Positions 12,616 through 23,905 of a DNA stretch of 64,000 nucleotides are shown in pieces. This stretch comes from Entrophospora sp. SA101. Taxonomy: Eukaryota; Glomeromycota; Glomeromycetes; Entrophosporales; Entrophosporaceae. Made by a program: the position numbers and the translations under genes. The stretch's first letter is position 1; the number at the start of each line of letters is the position of its first letter. The notes under the pieces are model-generated. The model was not told the DNA's origin and did no database searches. It was given only the letters and a program-made list of their open reading frames with translations. The stretch covers positions 11,670 to 75,669 of the forward strand of contig CAUDNR010001557.1 of assembly GCA_958430865.1 (NCBI GenBank), in the 5' to 3' direction.

Positions 12616-13079
12616 CACTAGCTGGACAAAAGTATTTGATCACGTGTAAAAAACCTACATAACAACATCACACGAAATTTATAATATTATGCACCTAGAT
12701 TTTGGTAATTATATATTCGAAGTTTCACGTTGCTAGTTTTCATGTATCAAACTTAATAAAAAAAATTTTTTTTTCACCAAAATTGAAATTATTTATTAAT
12801 TTTTCGTTGGTCGCGATTCTAGACATGAAATTTCATATATTTATTCTTCAAAACAATAACCCTCATTTATGTAAAATTTACAATTTTTTATTATGTAAAT
12901 TTTTAAACAACGTGAAAATATAGCAAAATGTTTAAATTTTTTATTTGGATTTTAGCCTTTTTTTATTAATCTTGATACTTGGAAGCTAACAACGTGAAAT
13001 TTCGAATATATAATTATCAAAGTCTAGTACTAGATGCATAATGTTATAAATTTCGTGTGATCTTGTTATCCAGCTAGTG
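12616..13079. mobile_element. TIR element with CACTAGCTGGA ends
   Basis: A 464-bp element. The left end CACTAGCTGGA at 12616 and right end TCCAGCTAGTG at 13079 are inverted, and the similarity extends inward about 130 bp (ATCACACGAAATTTATAA and its complement, then AATTATATATTCGAA). TAT borders both ends. The open frame at 12702-12923 lies wholly inside and is not a gene. Confidence 0.7.
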
Positions 13080-13300
13080 TATGTAATAGTTAGCTTTTTT
13101 TTCAATACTTTGTGCTTACACTGAATATATTTATGAAAATCTTGACAACCTGAGTCAGTTTATTGATATAGGAAAAATAAAATAAAAATAATATATATTA
13201 CAAAATCGATTTAGAATACTTTATTTCGATTTTTTTTGAAGACTGTTTACAATAACCTGTAAATTTACAATGATTCCATTCTGAAGATTGTAGATTTTCT

Positions 13301-13598
13301 TTATATTAGTAGCATTACAAGTTCTTCCCATTTTTGAAGAAGATAAGCGCGAATCATAATATCAGGTTTATCACCTCTCGATCCCGTTTTTTGCATGACT
13401 TTCCGGTTTTTACTAGCTATGCTTTGTCGTTCAGACCTGGTAACTTCGATCTCAAAATTCACAGGTAGATGATACATAGTCAGTAAACCACGTTAATACA
13501 GTTATATACAATAAGAATTATTATTTAGATTATTACTTACCACCCATCATTATACTTTGAACAATAATCCAATCCCATTGTTTAATTGGTAGATCGGT
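13301..13598 (-). pseudogene. Two-exon fragment of a dispersed Rhizophagus-type gene family
   Basis: Read on the minus strand, 13598-13541 gives T-D-L-P-I-K-Q-W-D-W-I-I-V-Q-S-I-M-M-G and ends at a strong GTAAGT donor. After a 104-bp intron-like gap, 13436-13301 gives SERQSIASKNRK, then K-T-G-S-R-G-D-K-P-D-I-M-I-R-A and a stop. This arrangement is familiar from a large unnamed family in arbuscular-mycorrhizal fungi, but the molecular role is unknown to me. The two pieces do not join in frame at the visible splice sites and upstream exons are absent, so it is a relic. Confidence 0.5.
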
Positions 13599-13860
13599 CT
13601 GTTTTTTTTTGAAAAAAAAAACAACATTAATATGATGTTATATACAATAAGTTATTAGAGTAATATTGTTCATTATCTCCTACTGTTAACTATATTGTGC
13701 TTCCCATTATCTGTTTTTTTGAAGTTACATTTCTTTTTAGTTAATGAATAGATGAATAAATGAGTGAACGAAATAAAATAAACCAACATTTCTAATTTAG
13801 TACTCAAAGATCCATGTGTTGTTTGTTCATAAGTCAACTGTTATTATATACTGTCTCTCG

Positions 13861-14738
13861 GTATACTGCCTTTTGTTTAGCTCCTAATTTTTAACGATAT
13901 ATACTAGAGTTTCAAGATGTATATAGTTTTCATTTTCATTTATGTAAACAAAAAATATTGGTTGTGTGACGTATCCTGCAGATCATCAAAAAAATAAAAA
14001 AATTTAGCATCAATAAAATAATTTCCTTTGTAGTCCTTTTGTTAATCGTGAATGGGGTGTGTGTCGTATATCAAAGAAAAAAGAAAAAATGCAAACGGTT
14101 ATTTACTTTTAGGAGCGTATCGAAGATAAGAAAACATTCGGAATTCGTGATAAACGGAAAGGATCGACATCATTATAAGAAAATTGATCAATTCCCAATC
14201 GTTTTTTAATTATAGAATGACAAAACGTCCCACGTTAATTATACATTGAAGCTCATTTTTTTTTCCAATTAGAATTGCATACTCCCGAATGTTCAGAACG
14301 CTTAAAAATGTTATTTGAAAATATCAAATGAAGTAATGAAATGAGATTAAAAATACATTGAAAGAAAGAGCTAAAGAACATACTAATCGAATGATTATAA
14401 AAAACTAACCAAATAATGTTTAAATAAATTTGTGATAATCAAAGTTTATAACCTTTATAACAATCATCTGTTGACAATTAAACTCGTATTCAATTGTCAA
14501 TGATATTTTATGAAAACCTCGTATATGATATATGCAAGTACAATGTTTAGACAATAGAAAATGAATGATGTCTCACAAACATATAAGTCATATATTCAAT
14601 TTTTTTTTAGTTTTAGCATTCTATCTTCTCGCTTGAATAATTTACATTCGTGGAATAGTAACAGGTTACTTTTTGAGGAAATAAAAAGGTTGGCAAAGAA
14701 TGTGTAATTATAAAATTAACGGTTTCAAATTTTAACCA
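13861..14738. repeat. 878-bp tandem duplication, copy 1
   Basis: The sequence from GTATACTGCC to TTTTAACCA recurs immediately downstream with an offset of exactly 878 bp, and no difference was noticed in a visual comparison. The right-hand half (from about 14300) is also homologous to DNA upstream of the second subtilisin gene (about 53780 and 54680). No gene lies in it. Confidence 0.95.
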
Positions 14739-15616
14739 GTATACTGCCTTTTGTTTAGCTCCTAATTTTTAACGATATATACTAGAGTTTCAAGATGTAT
14801 ATAGTTTTCATTTTCATTTATGTAAACAAAAAATATTGGTTGTGTGACGTATCCTGCAGATCATCAAAAAAATAAAAAAATTTAGCATCAATAAAATAAT
14901 TTCCTTTGTAGTCCTTTTGTTAATCGTGAATGGGGTGTGTGTCGTATATCAAAGAAAAAAGAAAAAATGCAAACGGTTATTTACTTTTAGGAGCGTATCG
15001 AAGATAAGAAAACATTCGGAATTCGTGATAAACGGAAAGGATCGACATCATTATAAGAAAATTGATCAATTCCCAATCGTTTTTTAATTATAGAATGACA
15101 AAACGTCCCACGTTAATTATACATTGAAGCTCATTTTTTTTTCCAATTAGAATTGCATACTCCCGAATGTTCAGAACGCTTAAAAATGTTATTTGAAAAT
15201 ATCAAATGAAGTAATGAAATGAGATTAAAAATACATTGAAAGAAAGAGCTAAAGAACATACTAATCGAATGATTATAAAAAACTAACCAAATAATGTTTA
15301 AATAAATTTGTGATAATCAAAGTTTATAACCTTTATAACAATCATCTGTTGACAATTAAACTCGTATTCAATTGTCAATGATATTTTATGAAAACCTCGT
15401 ATATGATATATGCAAGTACAATGTTTAGACAATAGAAAATGAATGATGTCTCACAAACATATAAGTCATATATTCAATTTTTTTTTAGTTTTAGCATTCT
15501 ATCTTCTCGCTTGAATAATTTACATTCGTGGAATAGTAACAGGTTACTTTTTGAGGAAATAAAAAGGTTGGCAAAGAATGTGTAATTATAAAATTAACGG
15601 TTTCAAATTTTAACCA
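14739..15616. repeat. 878-bp tandem duplication, copy 2
   Basis: Apparently exact repeat of 13861-14738. This copy adjoins the subtilisin promoter region, so any distal regulatory sequence of that gene is present twice. No clear microhomology at the junction CCA/GTATAC. Confidence 0.95.
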
Positions 15617-16164
15617 TGAGATAAATTTTTAAAACAATAAATAACAATAATTGTTCAAGTACAAGTTCAATTAACAAAAGAATTTCTTGTAAACCAAAAA
15701 AAAAAAATAATAATTAATAGGCAGACGTCATATATCTGCAAATAGTAAGCAATGAATTTAATGGAAAGATCTGCACATATTTTTGGAAAATGGAATTTTC
15801 TTCTTGATGCAAAAATAATGGCCGAACAAATTCAAATATGATCATCAAAACCGAGAAACCGAATTTTTGAATTTGTTTATTGTTTGTTTTTGGTAAATTT
15901 TTTTTCTATAAAAAGGATGGAATTTTTCTTCAAAAAAAAAAATAAAAAAAAATAAAACAAAATAATAATAATACTTTCTTTTACTTCCTTTACTTTCCTT
16001 AAACCTAATTTACAAATAAAAATTCAAACCTTCAACAACATCTTTCTTTTCCTTACCATATCAACATATTATTAATCTCTGCGAGATTATTTTACAATCA
16101 TTAAAAAAACTTCATTTATTACTTCTCCTTTCGAATCTTTTTCTATCAATTAAAAATAATAAAA
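15617..16164 (+). promoter_or_regulatory. Promoter and 5' leader of subtilisin gene 1
   Basis: A TATAAAAA box lies at 15907-15914, about 250 bp before the ATG. It is followed by A-rich and CT-rich leader sequence and the ATCAATTAAAAATAATAAAA-ATG context. The same order (TATA box at 55515, leader, identical ATG context) occurs before the second subtilisin gene, so it is conserved between paralogues. Confidence 0.6.
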
Positions 16165-17490
16165 ATGGTTTCATACAAATTCTTTTCAATTGCTGTTATC
16201 GTTGCTTTTTTGACCACAGCTGCTCAATCAGCTCCTAACAACAATGATGATGTCAATTGTCAATTCGTCTCCAAATTTTCTCCTTCTTCTTCTGAAAGCG
16301 CTAAACTTCACATTGTCTTATTGAAATCTTCTTCTTCTGCATCATCGTCTTCAAAAAAAAATACTGCCTCCAAACATTTTAAAATGTTGGAAAAATGTTT
16401 AGGAAGAAAAATTCAAAAAGTCAATGCAAACAACTTCTCTGCAAGATCAGATGATAAACAAATGATTTATGATTTCTCTGTTGATTCAGATGTAGTCGGA
16501 TACAATGGATACTTTACTCCTGAAGATGCTAAAAAAATAGCAAAATTGAATGAAGTTTCTATCGTCGAACGAGAACAGAAAGTCAAAGCAAATTATGTTC
16601 TTCAATCTAGAAATAATGACAAGATGTTCAAAAGAGCTGTTGTTAATAATCCATTATTCAATTTGGATCGTATCGATCAAGCTAATTTGCCACTTGACAA
16701 AAAATACACCTCTCCTGACACAGCTGGTCAAGGCGTAAATGTCTACGTTATTGATACTGGAATCAATGTTGGACATAGCGACTTTGGTGGACGTGCAAAA
16801 CATAGTGCTAGTTTTTGTAAAGGATGTGGCGATAAAGATGATAATGGTCATGGTACCCATGTTGCTGGCACAGTTGGCGGAAAGACTTTTGGAGTAGCCA
16901 AGAAATGTAATCTACTTGCGGTAAAAGTACTTGATGCTGATGGTAGTGGTACAAATACTGATGTTGTTAATGGTATGTTACACGTTCTCAGTCAGCATAA
17001 AAAAGATTCCAACAAAAACACTGTCGTTAGCATGTCACTTGGAGGAGGTTTTTCTCAAGCCATCAATGATATTGTCCAAAGACTTACCAGTGCAGGTATT
17101 CATGTTGTAGTAGCAGGAGGTAATGATTCTGTAGATGCTTGTGGAGATTCACCAGCATCTGCACCATCTGCCATTACAGTTGGTGCAACAGAAGATAAAA
17201 GTGACGAAATTACCGATTTCTCAAACTTTGGCAAATGTATTGATATATTTGCACCAGGTCGTAATATTAAATCTGCCACTTTTGATGATAACAATGGTTC
17301 AGTCGTATTCTCAGGAACAAGCCAAGCAACACCACATGTCTCAGGAACAATTGCATTGATTATTGCTAAAGAAGGCAACGCAAGTCCAAGTAGTATGGCT
17401 TCAAAACTTATAAGTCTAAGTACCAAAGATGTTGTTGATGGTTTGGATGATTCTACACCAAATAGATTTTTGCGTGTTCCATCAGCCTAA
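16165..17490 (+). CDS. Secreted subtilisin-like serine protease (S8, proteinase K type), copy 1
   Basis: A single-exon, 441-aa preproenzyme. A signal peptide spans residues 1-23 (hydrophobic core IAVIVAFL, AQSA before Pro). A propeptide/I9-type inhibitor domain occupies about 48-140, and a K156-R157 dibasic site precedes the mature enzyme, which starts about A158 (L-D-R-I-D-Q follows). The catalytic triad is complete: Asp197 in VIDTGIN, His229 in HGTHVAG, Ser386 in SGTSQATPH. The oxyanion-hole Asn is N320, in the slightly unusual context A-G-G-N. Length and domain order fit fungal proteinase K-like enzymes, which cleave proteins outside the cell or in the vacuole. A role in nutrition or the symbiotic interface is inference. 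Expected to be active. A paralogue lies at 55775. Confidence 0.95.
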   Translation: MVSYKFFSIAVIVAFLTTAAQSAPNNNDDVNCQFVSKFSPSSSESAKLHIVLLKSSSSASSSSKKNTASKHFKMLEKCLGRKIQKVNANNFSARSDDKQMIYDFSVDSDVVGYNGYFTPEDAKKIAKLNEVSIVEREQKVKANYVLQSRNNDKMFKRAVVNNPLFNLDRIDQANLPLDKKYTSPDTAGQGVNVYVIDTGINVGHSDFGGRAKHSASFCKGCGDKDDNGHGTHVAGTVGGKTFGVAKKCNLLAVKVLDADGSGTNTDVVNGMLHVLSQHKKDSNKNTVVSMSLGGGFSQAINDIVQRLTSAGIHVVVAGGNDSVDACGDSPASAPSAITVGATEDKSDEITDFSNFGKCIDIFAPGRNIKSATFDDNNGSVVFSGTSQATPHVSGTIALIIAKEGNASPSSMASKLISLSTKDVVDGLDDSTPNRFLRVPSA

Positions 17491-19730
17491 TATTACATAT
17501 AAATATATAAATATAATTTTAATAGATACATAGATGTCTATATAGAAATAAATAAATTTTTGTATTATAAAAAAAACTTTTTTTAATAAAATCACTAAAA
17601 TTAAATAAAAATACTTTTTTTAAATGATAAAAAATTAAATAAATCTTAACAATAATATTATTATCACGTTAGTAAATTGAGATGCTATATATAACATGAT
17701 ATGTGTATAGTAAAATAAAATCTGAATTCGAGCTTGACTCATCCAGACACTACACCATGCATGATCTCTTTTAATTAAAGCCTATGTTTACCATTAAGCG
17801 CTTGACTTTAAACTGTAGTTAAATGTTGACAACCATTCTAGTTGGGTTATAAATTTTCGTAATCGGATATGTAAAGGGAGTTGGGGTGAGACGGAGTTTC
17901 TCAATTTTGCTTTCTTTTGAATTCTATCAATAGAAGTATAGGAAACTAATGGTGGAGATTTGGTAATGTTAGTTCTTTAATTTCACAATAATTAATTGCA
18001 AGTTTCTTTGACTGCATATTATTAGTTACTCAATTAGTTGGAATTTCATTAGATAAATTATCAATGTAGTGGTTTTTGGATCAGAGGTGTCTTTAAACAG
18101 TGCAAAGAACACTTTACTAAAAAATATACATGCCTCGCAATAATAGAAATTGAGGATTATTTGTTAATCTTATAAATTCTTTTGTTTTGATTAATATTAC
18201 GATAATATTTATTAATCGCTTAATTATAGTATTCTGAATCTAATTATATTATCAAGCGAACAAAAAATATAAGATATTTTAAAAAAATTTTATTTGTATT
18301 TTGTTAATTATTAATACATATAAATTTATTTTTTTACCAACTGCTTGAAAAACTTCTAATTCATCAAACCTACTATATTGGTGTTATATAGGTAATTGTA
18401 CTAATACAAATATCACCATGTGTATGAAAGAATCATAATAAAATAAAGTACTAATGTTAAATATAAAACCTCCAGTTGTCTATTTTACTTTACCCGCTGC
18501 TTCTTTGGTAACTCCTCTTGATGCATCATTCCCCATTTCCAAATATCTTCTTTCCACTTGTCTATCTTTACCTTCGGTCCTTCTACTTATTTTCGTACTC
18601 TATTCATTACTTGAATCTTTCTGTCTTCTCAAAAATCTTGAATTTCTCTAGTTTTTTAGTATATCTTTATATTCGTTTTTGCATCCTTCGACTCTTTTCC
18701 AATTTATTCGATTCTAGGCACAAATTTGTGAGTATTAGATTTTTTAGTTTAATAAAATTATTATTTGATTAAATTGCGATTTATATCTAGCTTTAACCAT
18801 TGATAATGAAGTTACTAAAATTTGATCTTGCAATTTCCAGGTAAACATGATTGTACTTTGTAATTTATTTATTAAATTTTTTTTTTTTTTTAGAAAATTT
18901 TCAAAAATAAAGATCAAAGAATTTACCTAATAGGAGCCCCTTTTTAACATTGGACGGATGCATCATTTAATAGGTTACTTCATATGTTCAATAGTCGATA
19001 TTGTCAAGATAATGGTAATTAACAAAGATTGGTTGATTTTTCATTTTTCAATTGTTAAAAATAAATTTAATACACAATCCTTCAGAACCTTTTTTTGCGC
19101 ACTTGCATTTGGGGCGTCTGATACTTTTGTTCAAGTATTATTTTTGAAATTTTATTTACTGTAATCTAGTCACGACTTGTGACTTCTTAGCCGACTGTAA
19201 CACTGCATGAAACTGATATTAATATATTCTTTAAACATTTTGTTTTTTGAGTCTGCATCCATTGCGTTACAGTTTTAAAAGTTTTTTTAAAAGCTGTGAA
19301 CAATTTTAAATTGCAAAGCGAAGTCTCTTAAAATGAACTACCTTTTTTTTTTAATCTCAACGGGCGGATTTTAACGTAGCATTCATTCTTGTTGGACAAT
19401 AGTTACAGATCATCTCTGCATATTGAAATGAAACTCTTGTAGTTCCCCTGTTAAGATCAACTGTCCATCCAACAATTATAAATTTTTCTTCGGAAAGGTT
19501 ATTAGACAACCCCCAAAAAACAACATCATTTTTGAATGTAAATATATTAATATATTTTTCAAATCAACACTCATAAATAAATATTACATATTAAAATATA
19601 TTTATTTAGTAAAAATTCAATACCTAATTTGCATAGATGGTGAATTCATAAAAATTGGGGTTTAAAAATTACGTTGAATTAAAAATATTTACTTGTCAAT
19701 TTAAAAAATACTGTTTACTATTTCATATTT
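17491..19730. other. Downstream spacer, partly shared with second subtilisin locus
   Basis: From 17491 to about 18390 the sequence is patchily homologous to 57098-57900 (for example AAATGTTGACAACCATT, CAATTTTGCTTT, TTGAAAAACTTC..ATTCATCAAACCT), so the duplicated block extends past the genes. The open frames at 18454-19164 have no recognisable features. The final 170 bases are shared with the region beyond the second MATA-HMG gene (about 41625). Confidence 0.6.
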
Positions 19731-20747
19731 TCAAAAAAAATACAAATTCCGAGAATTGATACTATTAAATTGTGCGTTAATTTGTTCATCTGATAAACGT
19801 TCAAATTCTTTTGGGAGTTTTTCATCATAATTTAAATTCATAGTATTGTTAAATTTGGCGGGTTGAGGTGGAGTGTTAGTATTATTGACAATGTTGTCAT
19901 CATCATTAATAGGAAGAGGATTAAAATTAGACGAAGTAGAATACGAATGAAAAGAAGTGGAAGGATTAAAAAAAGTGAAAGATAATGAGCTTGGATTATC
20001 GCTTATAAAAGAAGAAAAAGAAGGGTATGGATAAGGTAGTGTTGAAACCGTGCAATTGTTATTATTGCTATCATCTTTTTCTTTTTGTTGTGGTTCTTGT
20101 TGTTGATGAGACAAGCTTGAATTATAGTTTGTATATAAGTAATGTGATGATGAATCTATATAATCTGCATTATTATCATATATTTGTATTTGTTGTGGCT
20201 CTAGTTGTCGATAAGACGAGCTTAAATTATCATCCGTACAAGGAAAATAGGAAGTGGAAGGTGGTGGAAGAAAGGGAGTGGAAAATAATGAAATTGTGTT
20301 ATTATTGCAATTTTCTTTTTGTTCTTTTTGTGCTTCTTGTTCTTGAGAAATAAATAAATAATTCTTTGGTACTTGAATGATACTTTCATAAACCGACTTG
20401 TGTTTTTCATAAACTAAATTGTGTTTTTCAAAAGCCAGCTTTGCTAATATTTTAAAGTAACGTTTTACTTCGTCCGATTCATTCTTCCAGGCATAACCAG
20501 CTTCCTTTGAAAGAGTTTTCCAATCCTTTTTACTCTCAAGAGATTTATGTTTTGCAGCATAATTTTTGCGGTATAAGAGAAAAGCGTTTTGGGTTTTTGG
20601 AATGTCAATAGAATCAACATTATTGGGATTGGGCGAAATGAGTTGAATCATTCGCGCGTGTAGTTTACAAGGAGGATTGAAGAGAAGGCTAATCTGATCA
20701 TTGTCAAGTCGTGCTTTATCAATATATAATAATATTTCAGGATTCAT
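19731..20747 (-). CDS. MATA-HMG-type HMG-box protein, copy 1
   Basis: A single-exon, 338-aa protein. An HMG box spans about residues 50-118: QNAFLLYRKNY, then K-D-W-K-T-L-S-K-E-A-G, A-W-K-N-E and V-K-R-Y-F-K-I-L-A. This is the order seen in fungal MATA_HMG boxes, which bind and bend DNA in the minor groove. The conserved N-terminal 50 residues (MNPEILLY; H-A-R-M-I-Q-L-I-S-P-N-P) are shared with the other two copies. The C-terminal 200 residues are Asn/Gln/Ser/Pro-rich and poorly structured, with an N-P-S-S-L-S-F motif kept in all three. These genes are greatly expanded in Rhizophagus, and a mating role is not established. Upstream and downstream DNA is shared with copy 2. Confidence 0.9.
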   Translation of the reverse strand: MNPEILLYIDKARLDNDQISLLFNPPCKLHARMIQLISPNPNNVDSIDIPKTQNAFLLYRKNYAAKHKSLESKKDWKTLSKEAGYAWKNESDEVKRYFKILAKLAFEKHNLVYEKHKSVYESIIQVPKNYLFISQEQEAQKEQKENCNNNTISLFSTPFLPPPSTSYFPCTDDNLSSSYRQLEPQQIQIYDNNADYIDSSSHYLYTNYNSSLSHQQQEPQQKEKDDSNNNNCTVSTLPYPYPSFSSFISDNPSSLSFTFFNPSTSFHSYSTSSNFNPLPINDDDNIVNNTNTPPQPAKFNNTMNLNYDEKLPKEFERLSDEQINAQFNSINSRNLYFF

Positions 20748-22019
20748 ATGTGTATTATTGAAAAATGGTTTATTGTTATTAATAATATATACAAAACAAA
20801 AATATTACTATTATTATTAAAATAACCTTTTAATTTATTATTATTATTGAAAAAGGGATTTGACGTATTATTATATAGGCCAAATTTGCCATAGTTTAAT
20901 AAAACCATTTATTTGAAGAAAAACTAAGTTTAGATGGCTGTACCTGACAGAATATTCATTATTGTGGCTTAAAAGATGTTGTAATTTATTTATATTTATT
21001 TAAATTATGGAGACTTTTGAAACCGGTTGTTCATGTGAACAATTCTAGATCTAGTCGGGTTGGTAAAATATTCTGTTTGCCATATTAAGTCAATTTTTCT
21101 ATATTCAGTCAAATCTTAAACTTGCGTCGAATATTCTATCAACATTATTGTATTAACTCGTAATTGATTACTATGTCACTCTAATTATAATTAACTATAA
21201 ATAATTTCGTTGTGAATGTATAAAGTGGGAAGAGTAGAGCTAAAAATTGGTGGGTTTATTTGGACGAAAAAAAAAATTTAAAATATGGAACGTTGAATTA
21301 AAAGAAAATGATGTATCTTTTTTTTTATCGTCTTTTGAAATTATCACGTTATTTGTTAAATGTTCGGCGAGTGTGGACGATACCCAAATTAGAATCTATA
21401 GATATCGAATTTTGCATTTATTAATATTAATATTAATCGATCATTTATTTCGCATTTATTTCTCCATTTTTTAAATGAGTGGATAATAAGTAATATTTGT
21501 TACACTAAAAAATTATTGAATGCGTGTTTTTGGTAACTCATAGATTAAAACTAAGAACTTTCTATCCAGTCAAATAAAAATTAGGCAACCTTAAAATAAA
21601 TAAGGAAATAAATATTGAATGAATACCGATCTATAAAAATAGAGTTATTTTGACTATATAGATCTACTACAATCCATCGTTGAGTTTAAAAATATGTATT
21701 TTTGTGTTTTTATGTTTTACATATAAAATTTCCAAATTTGAATTTTAAAAACTAATGGTGATATGAGATTTATCAGGTTAGCCAGTTAATAAATTTTTAA
21801 ATGACTTGGCCGGCTAAGATGATAAAAAAAACTTCTCTTACATTCTTTTTTACGTCTAGAATTTTAGTGCAGAATTCAGTGGCATAGACACATAGTTGAT
21901 CTGCATGATAAGAAAAAAAATGCAATATTCGTAGCAGGTAAAAGATAATAATAATAAAGAAGGCAATAGCAATAATAATAGTTTTTTTTTCGTAATACAA
22001 ATTCTTATTTGAATTATTC
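20748..22019. other. Upstream region of MATA-HMG copy 1
   Basis: No gene found. Between about 20950 and 21360 short blocks (CGTAATTGATTAC, TTGTTGTGAATGTAT-like, TTTTTTTATCG) recur in the same order upstream of copy 2 at about 43080-43265. This indicates that promoter DNA was duplicated along with the gene. The frames at 21247-21474 and 21797-22033 are unremarkable. Confidence 0.5.
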
Positions 22020-23060
22020 GTAATACAACTCAAGTTTAATTATCCGCTTTATTCGGATTACTCGTTTTATTCGTTCTATTCATTTTATTCGGATTATTCG
22101 AATTACTCGTTTTATTCAAACTATTCAAATTACTCGTTTTATTCGTTTCTATTCGTTTTATTCGAATAATTAAATTCATAACGAATAAAATAAATAACTT
22201 GAATAAACCTTATTCAAATATAAATCTAGTAATAGTAGTGAACCATTAAATAGCAATAGTGGTAGCGACTGTACAATATATAATAATAATAATAGCGATA
22301 ATAATACTGACAAGCTCAATATCATTTTTTACCAACTGGGATTTATTTACAAAGAAACTTGGTTGTATATGGTGATTTTAGTTTAGTTTGAACATTATTG
22401 GCTATGTGCCAGATTCGGTCGGTGACTCTGTAGTAGAGTAGAGTTTCTATTCATAATACGAATTCTTGTTCAAATTATCTGTTTATTCAAATTATTCAAA
22501 TTATTATTACCATTCGTTTATTTGAATTATTGTCATTCATTTATTCGTTTATTCGTTTTGTTTAAATTATTTTTTTTATTCGTCATTTGTTCGAATTGTT
22601 TGAAGAATTGCTCGTTTTAATCGAATTAATCGTTTATTCGTTTTATTTATTATTATTATACTCTTTATTGCGTTTTATTCGAATTATTTGTTTATTCAAA
22701 TTATTCGTTTTATTAATTTATTCGAATTGTTTAAATTATTTTTTATTCGAATTATTTGTTTTATTAGCTTTAATCGAATTAATCTAATTAATCGTTTAAT
22801 ATTAATCAAATTAATCAAATTTAATCGAATTATTCATTTATTCATTTTATTTGTTTATTCATTTTATCCAAATTATTTTGACTATTCAAAGTATTTATTT
22901 ATCTGAATTATTCATTTATTCACTTTATTAGAATCATTCGCTTATTTATTTATTAGAATTATCAAATTATCCAATTTTATTTGAATAAACTTTCAATGCG
23001 ACTTGAATACCTAAATTCATATCAAAGAATTCAAATAAACCTTATTCGAATAGAAACCCT
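22020..23060. repeat. Degenerate TTATTCGAATT satellite plus dispersed repeat
   Basis: Two tracts (about 22036-22196 and 22452-23056) consist of degenerate variants of TTATTCGAAT/TTATTCGTTT. Between them, at about 22360-22480, is a unit (TATATGGTGATTTTAGTTT ... GAGTAGAGTTTCTAT) that recurs at 40076-40160, again followed by the same satellite. So the unique unit and the satellite travel together as one repeat family. Open frames here (rich in I, L, F) are artefacts. Confidence 0.8.
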
Positions 23061-23270
23061 AATCAAACATGTACAGTATAGTGATTTTAGTTTAGTTTGC
23101 CAGATTTGATGACTCCATAAATAAATAACTCAAATCATACCCTCCAAATATTATAGGTCGTAAATAATTAGGGCATTACGATTTTATGGTTTTATGAACA
23201 CATCATTATTACGTGAAACATATTTGCAGCAAAAAATTTTTTTTACAAATTGTACAAAACTACAAATAAG

Positions 23271-23905
23271 ATGAAAATCACTTTGGATGAAAATAAACAC
23301 CATGACAATACTTCCACTGACAAAAATGATGATGATGAATATCCTGATGAAAGGGATGAAGAATATGGGGAATGTCAAACGTGCAATAGATATAATACTT
23401 ATTATTCATGGTGTCAATCATGTGATCCAAAATTATTAACTGAGGGATGGACTAGTGGAAATGGAACATTAGATGAGTTGATTAAAAGTACACAACTTAA
23501 AGCAAAATATTATGGTCATTATCTTCAATGGATTCCTTACAATAATTTAACAAATATTGAAAAGATAGGCAAAGGTGGGTTTGCAATTATATATAAAGCT
23601 ACTTGGTTAAATGGGTATAAAAGTATAAATGATAATAATGAAAAAACTAGCAAAGATAGGAATGTGGCATTAAAAAAATTACATAATTCACAAAATTTCT
23701 GATGAATTTCTTAATGAGGTATTTTTTTTTTATTTTTTTATTTTTAGGTTATTCCAAATCCAATAATTTTTTTTATATAATTAAGAAATTACGTTACATT
23801 TTATGGTAAATCATTTATAAATGAAATTTATGGACTAGCACAAGATCCAGCTACAAAAGAATATATCATTGTAATGGAATACATGGAAAATAGTAGTTTT
23901 CATGA
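23271..23905 (+). pseudogene. Truncated kinase-like gene, unit 1
   Basis: Starts MKITLDENKHH, an acidic leader, then a zinc-binding-like motif CQTCNRYNT..WCQSCDP, the W-T-S-G-N and L-Q-W-I-P-Y-N-N-L segments, an ATP-binding loop IGKGGFAIIYKATW and V-A-L-K-K-L with the catalytic-lobe lysine. This is the typical start of the expanded Rhizophagus kinase family. One base appears to be missing at about 23697, where relatives keep a frame through S-D-E-F-L-N-E, so the frame stops at TGA. After an intron-like gap, G-L-A-Q-D-P..K-E-Y-I-I-V-M-E-Y-M-E-N continues to the hinge. Then, instead of the C-lobe, the sequence runs directly into a second N-terminal module. No HRD or DFG motif is present. Confidence 0.75.

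Noticed and set aside
12702..12923. 73-aa frame
   Set aside because: Lies wholly within the CACTAGCTGGA TIR element and has no protein features.
16654..17426. Minus- and alternative-frame ORFs inside subtilisin gene 1 (also 56157-57033 in gene 2)
   Set aside because: Shadow frames of a strongly supported protease; their conservation between copies follows from the real frame.
20027..20353. 108-aa plus-strand frame rich in Val/Leu/Cys
   Set aside because: Antisense of the Gln/Asn-rich tail of MATA-HMG copy 1; similar antisense frames occur in copies 2 and 3.
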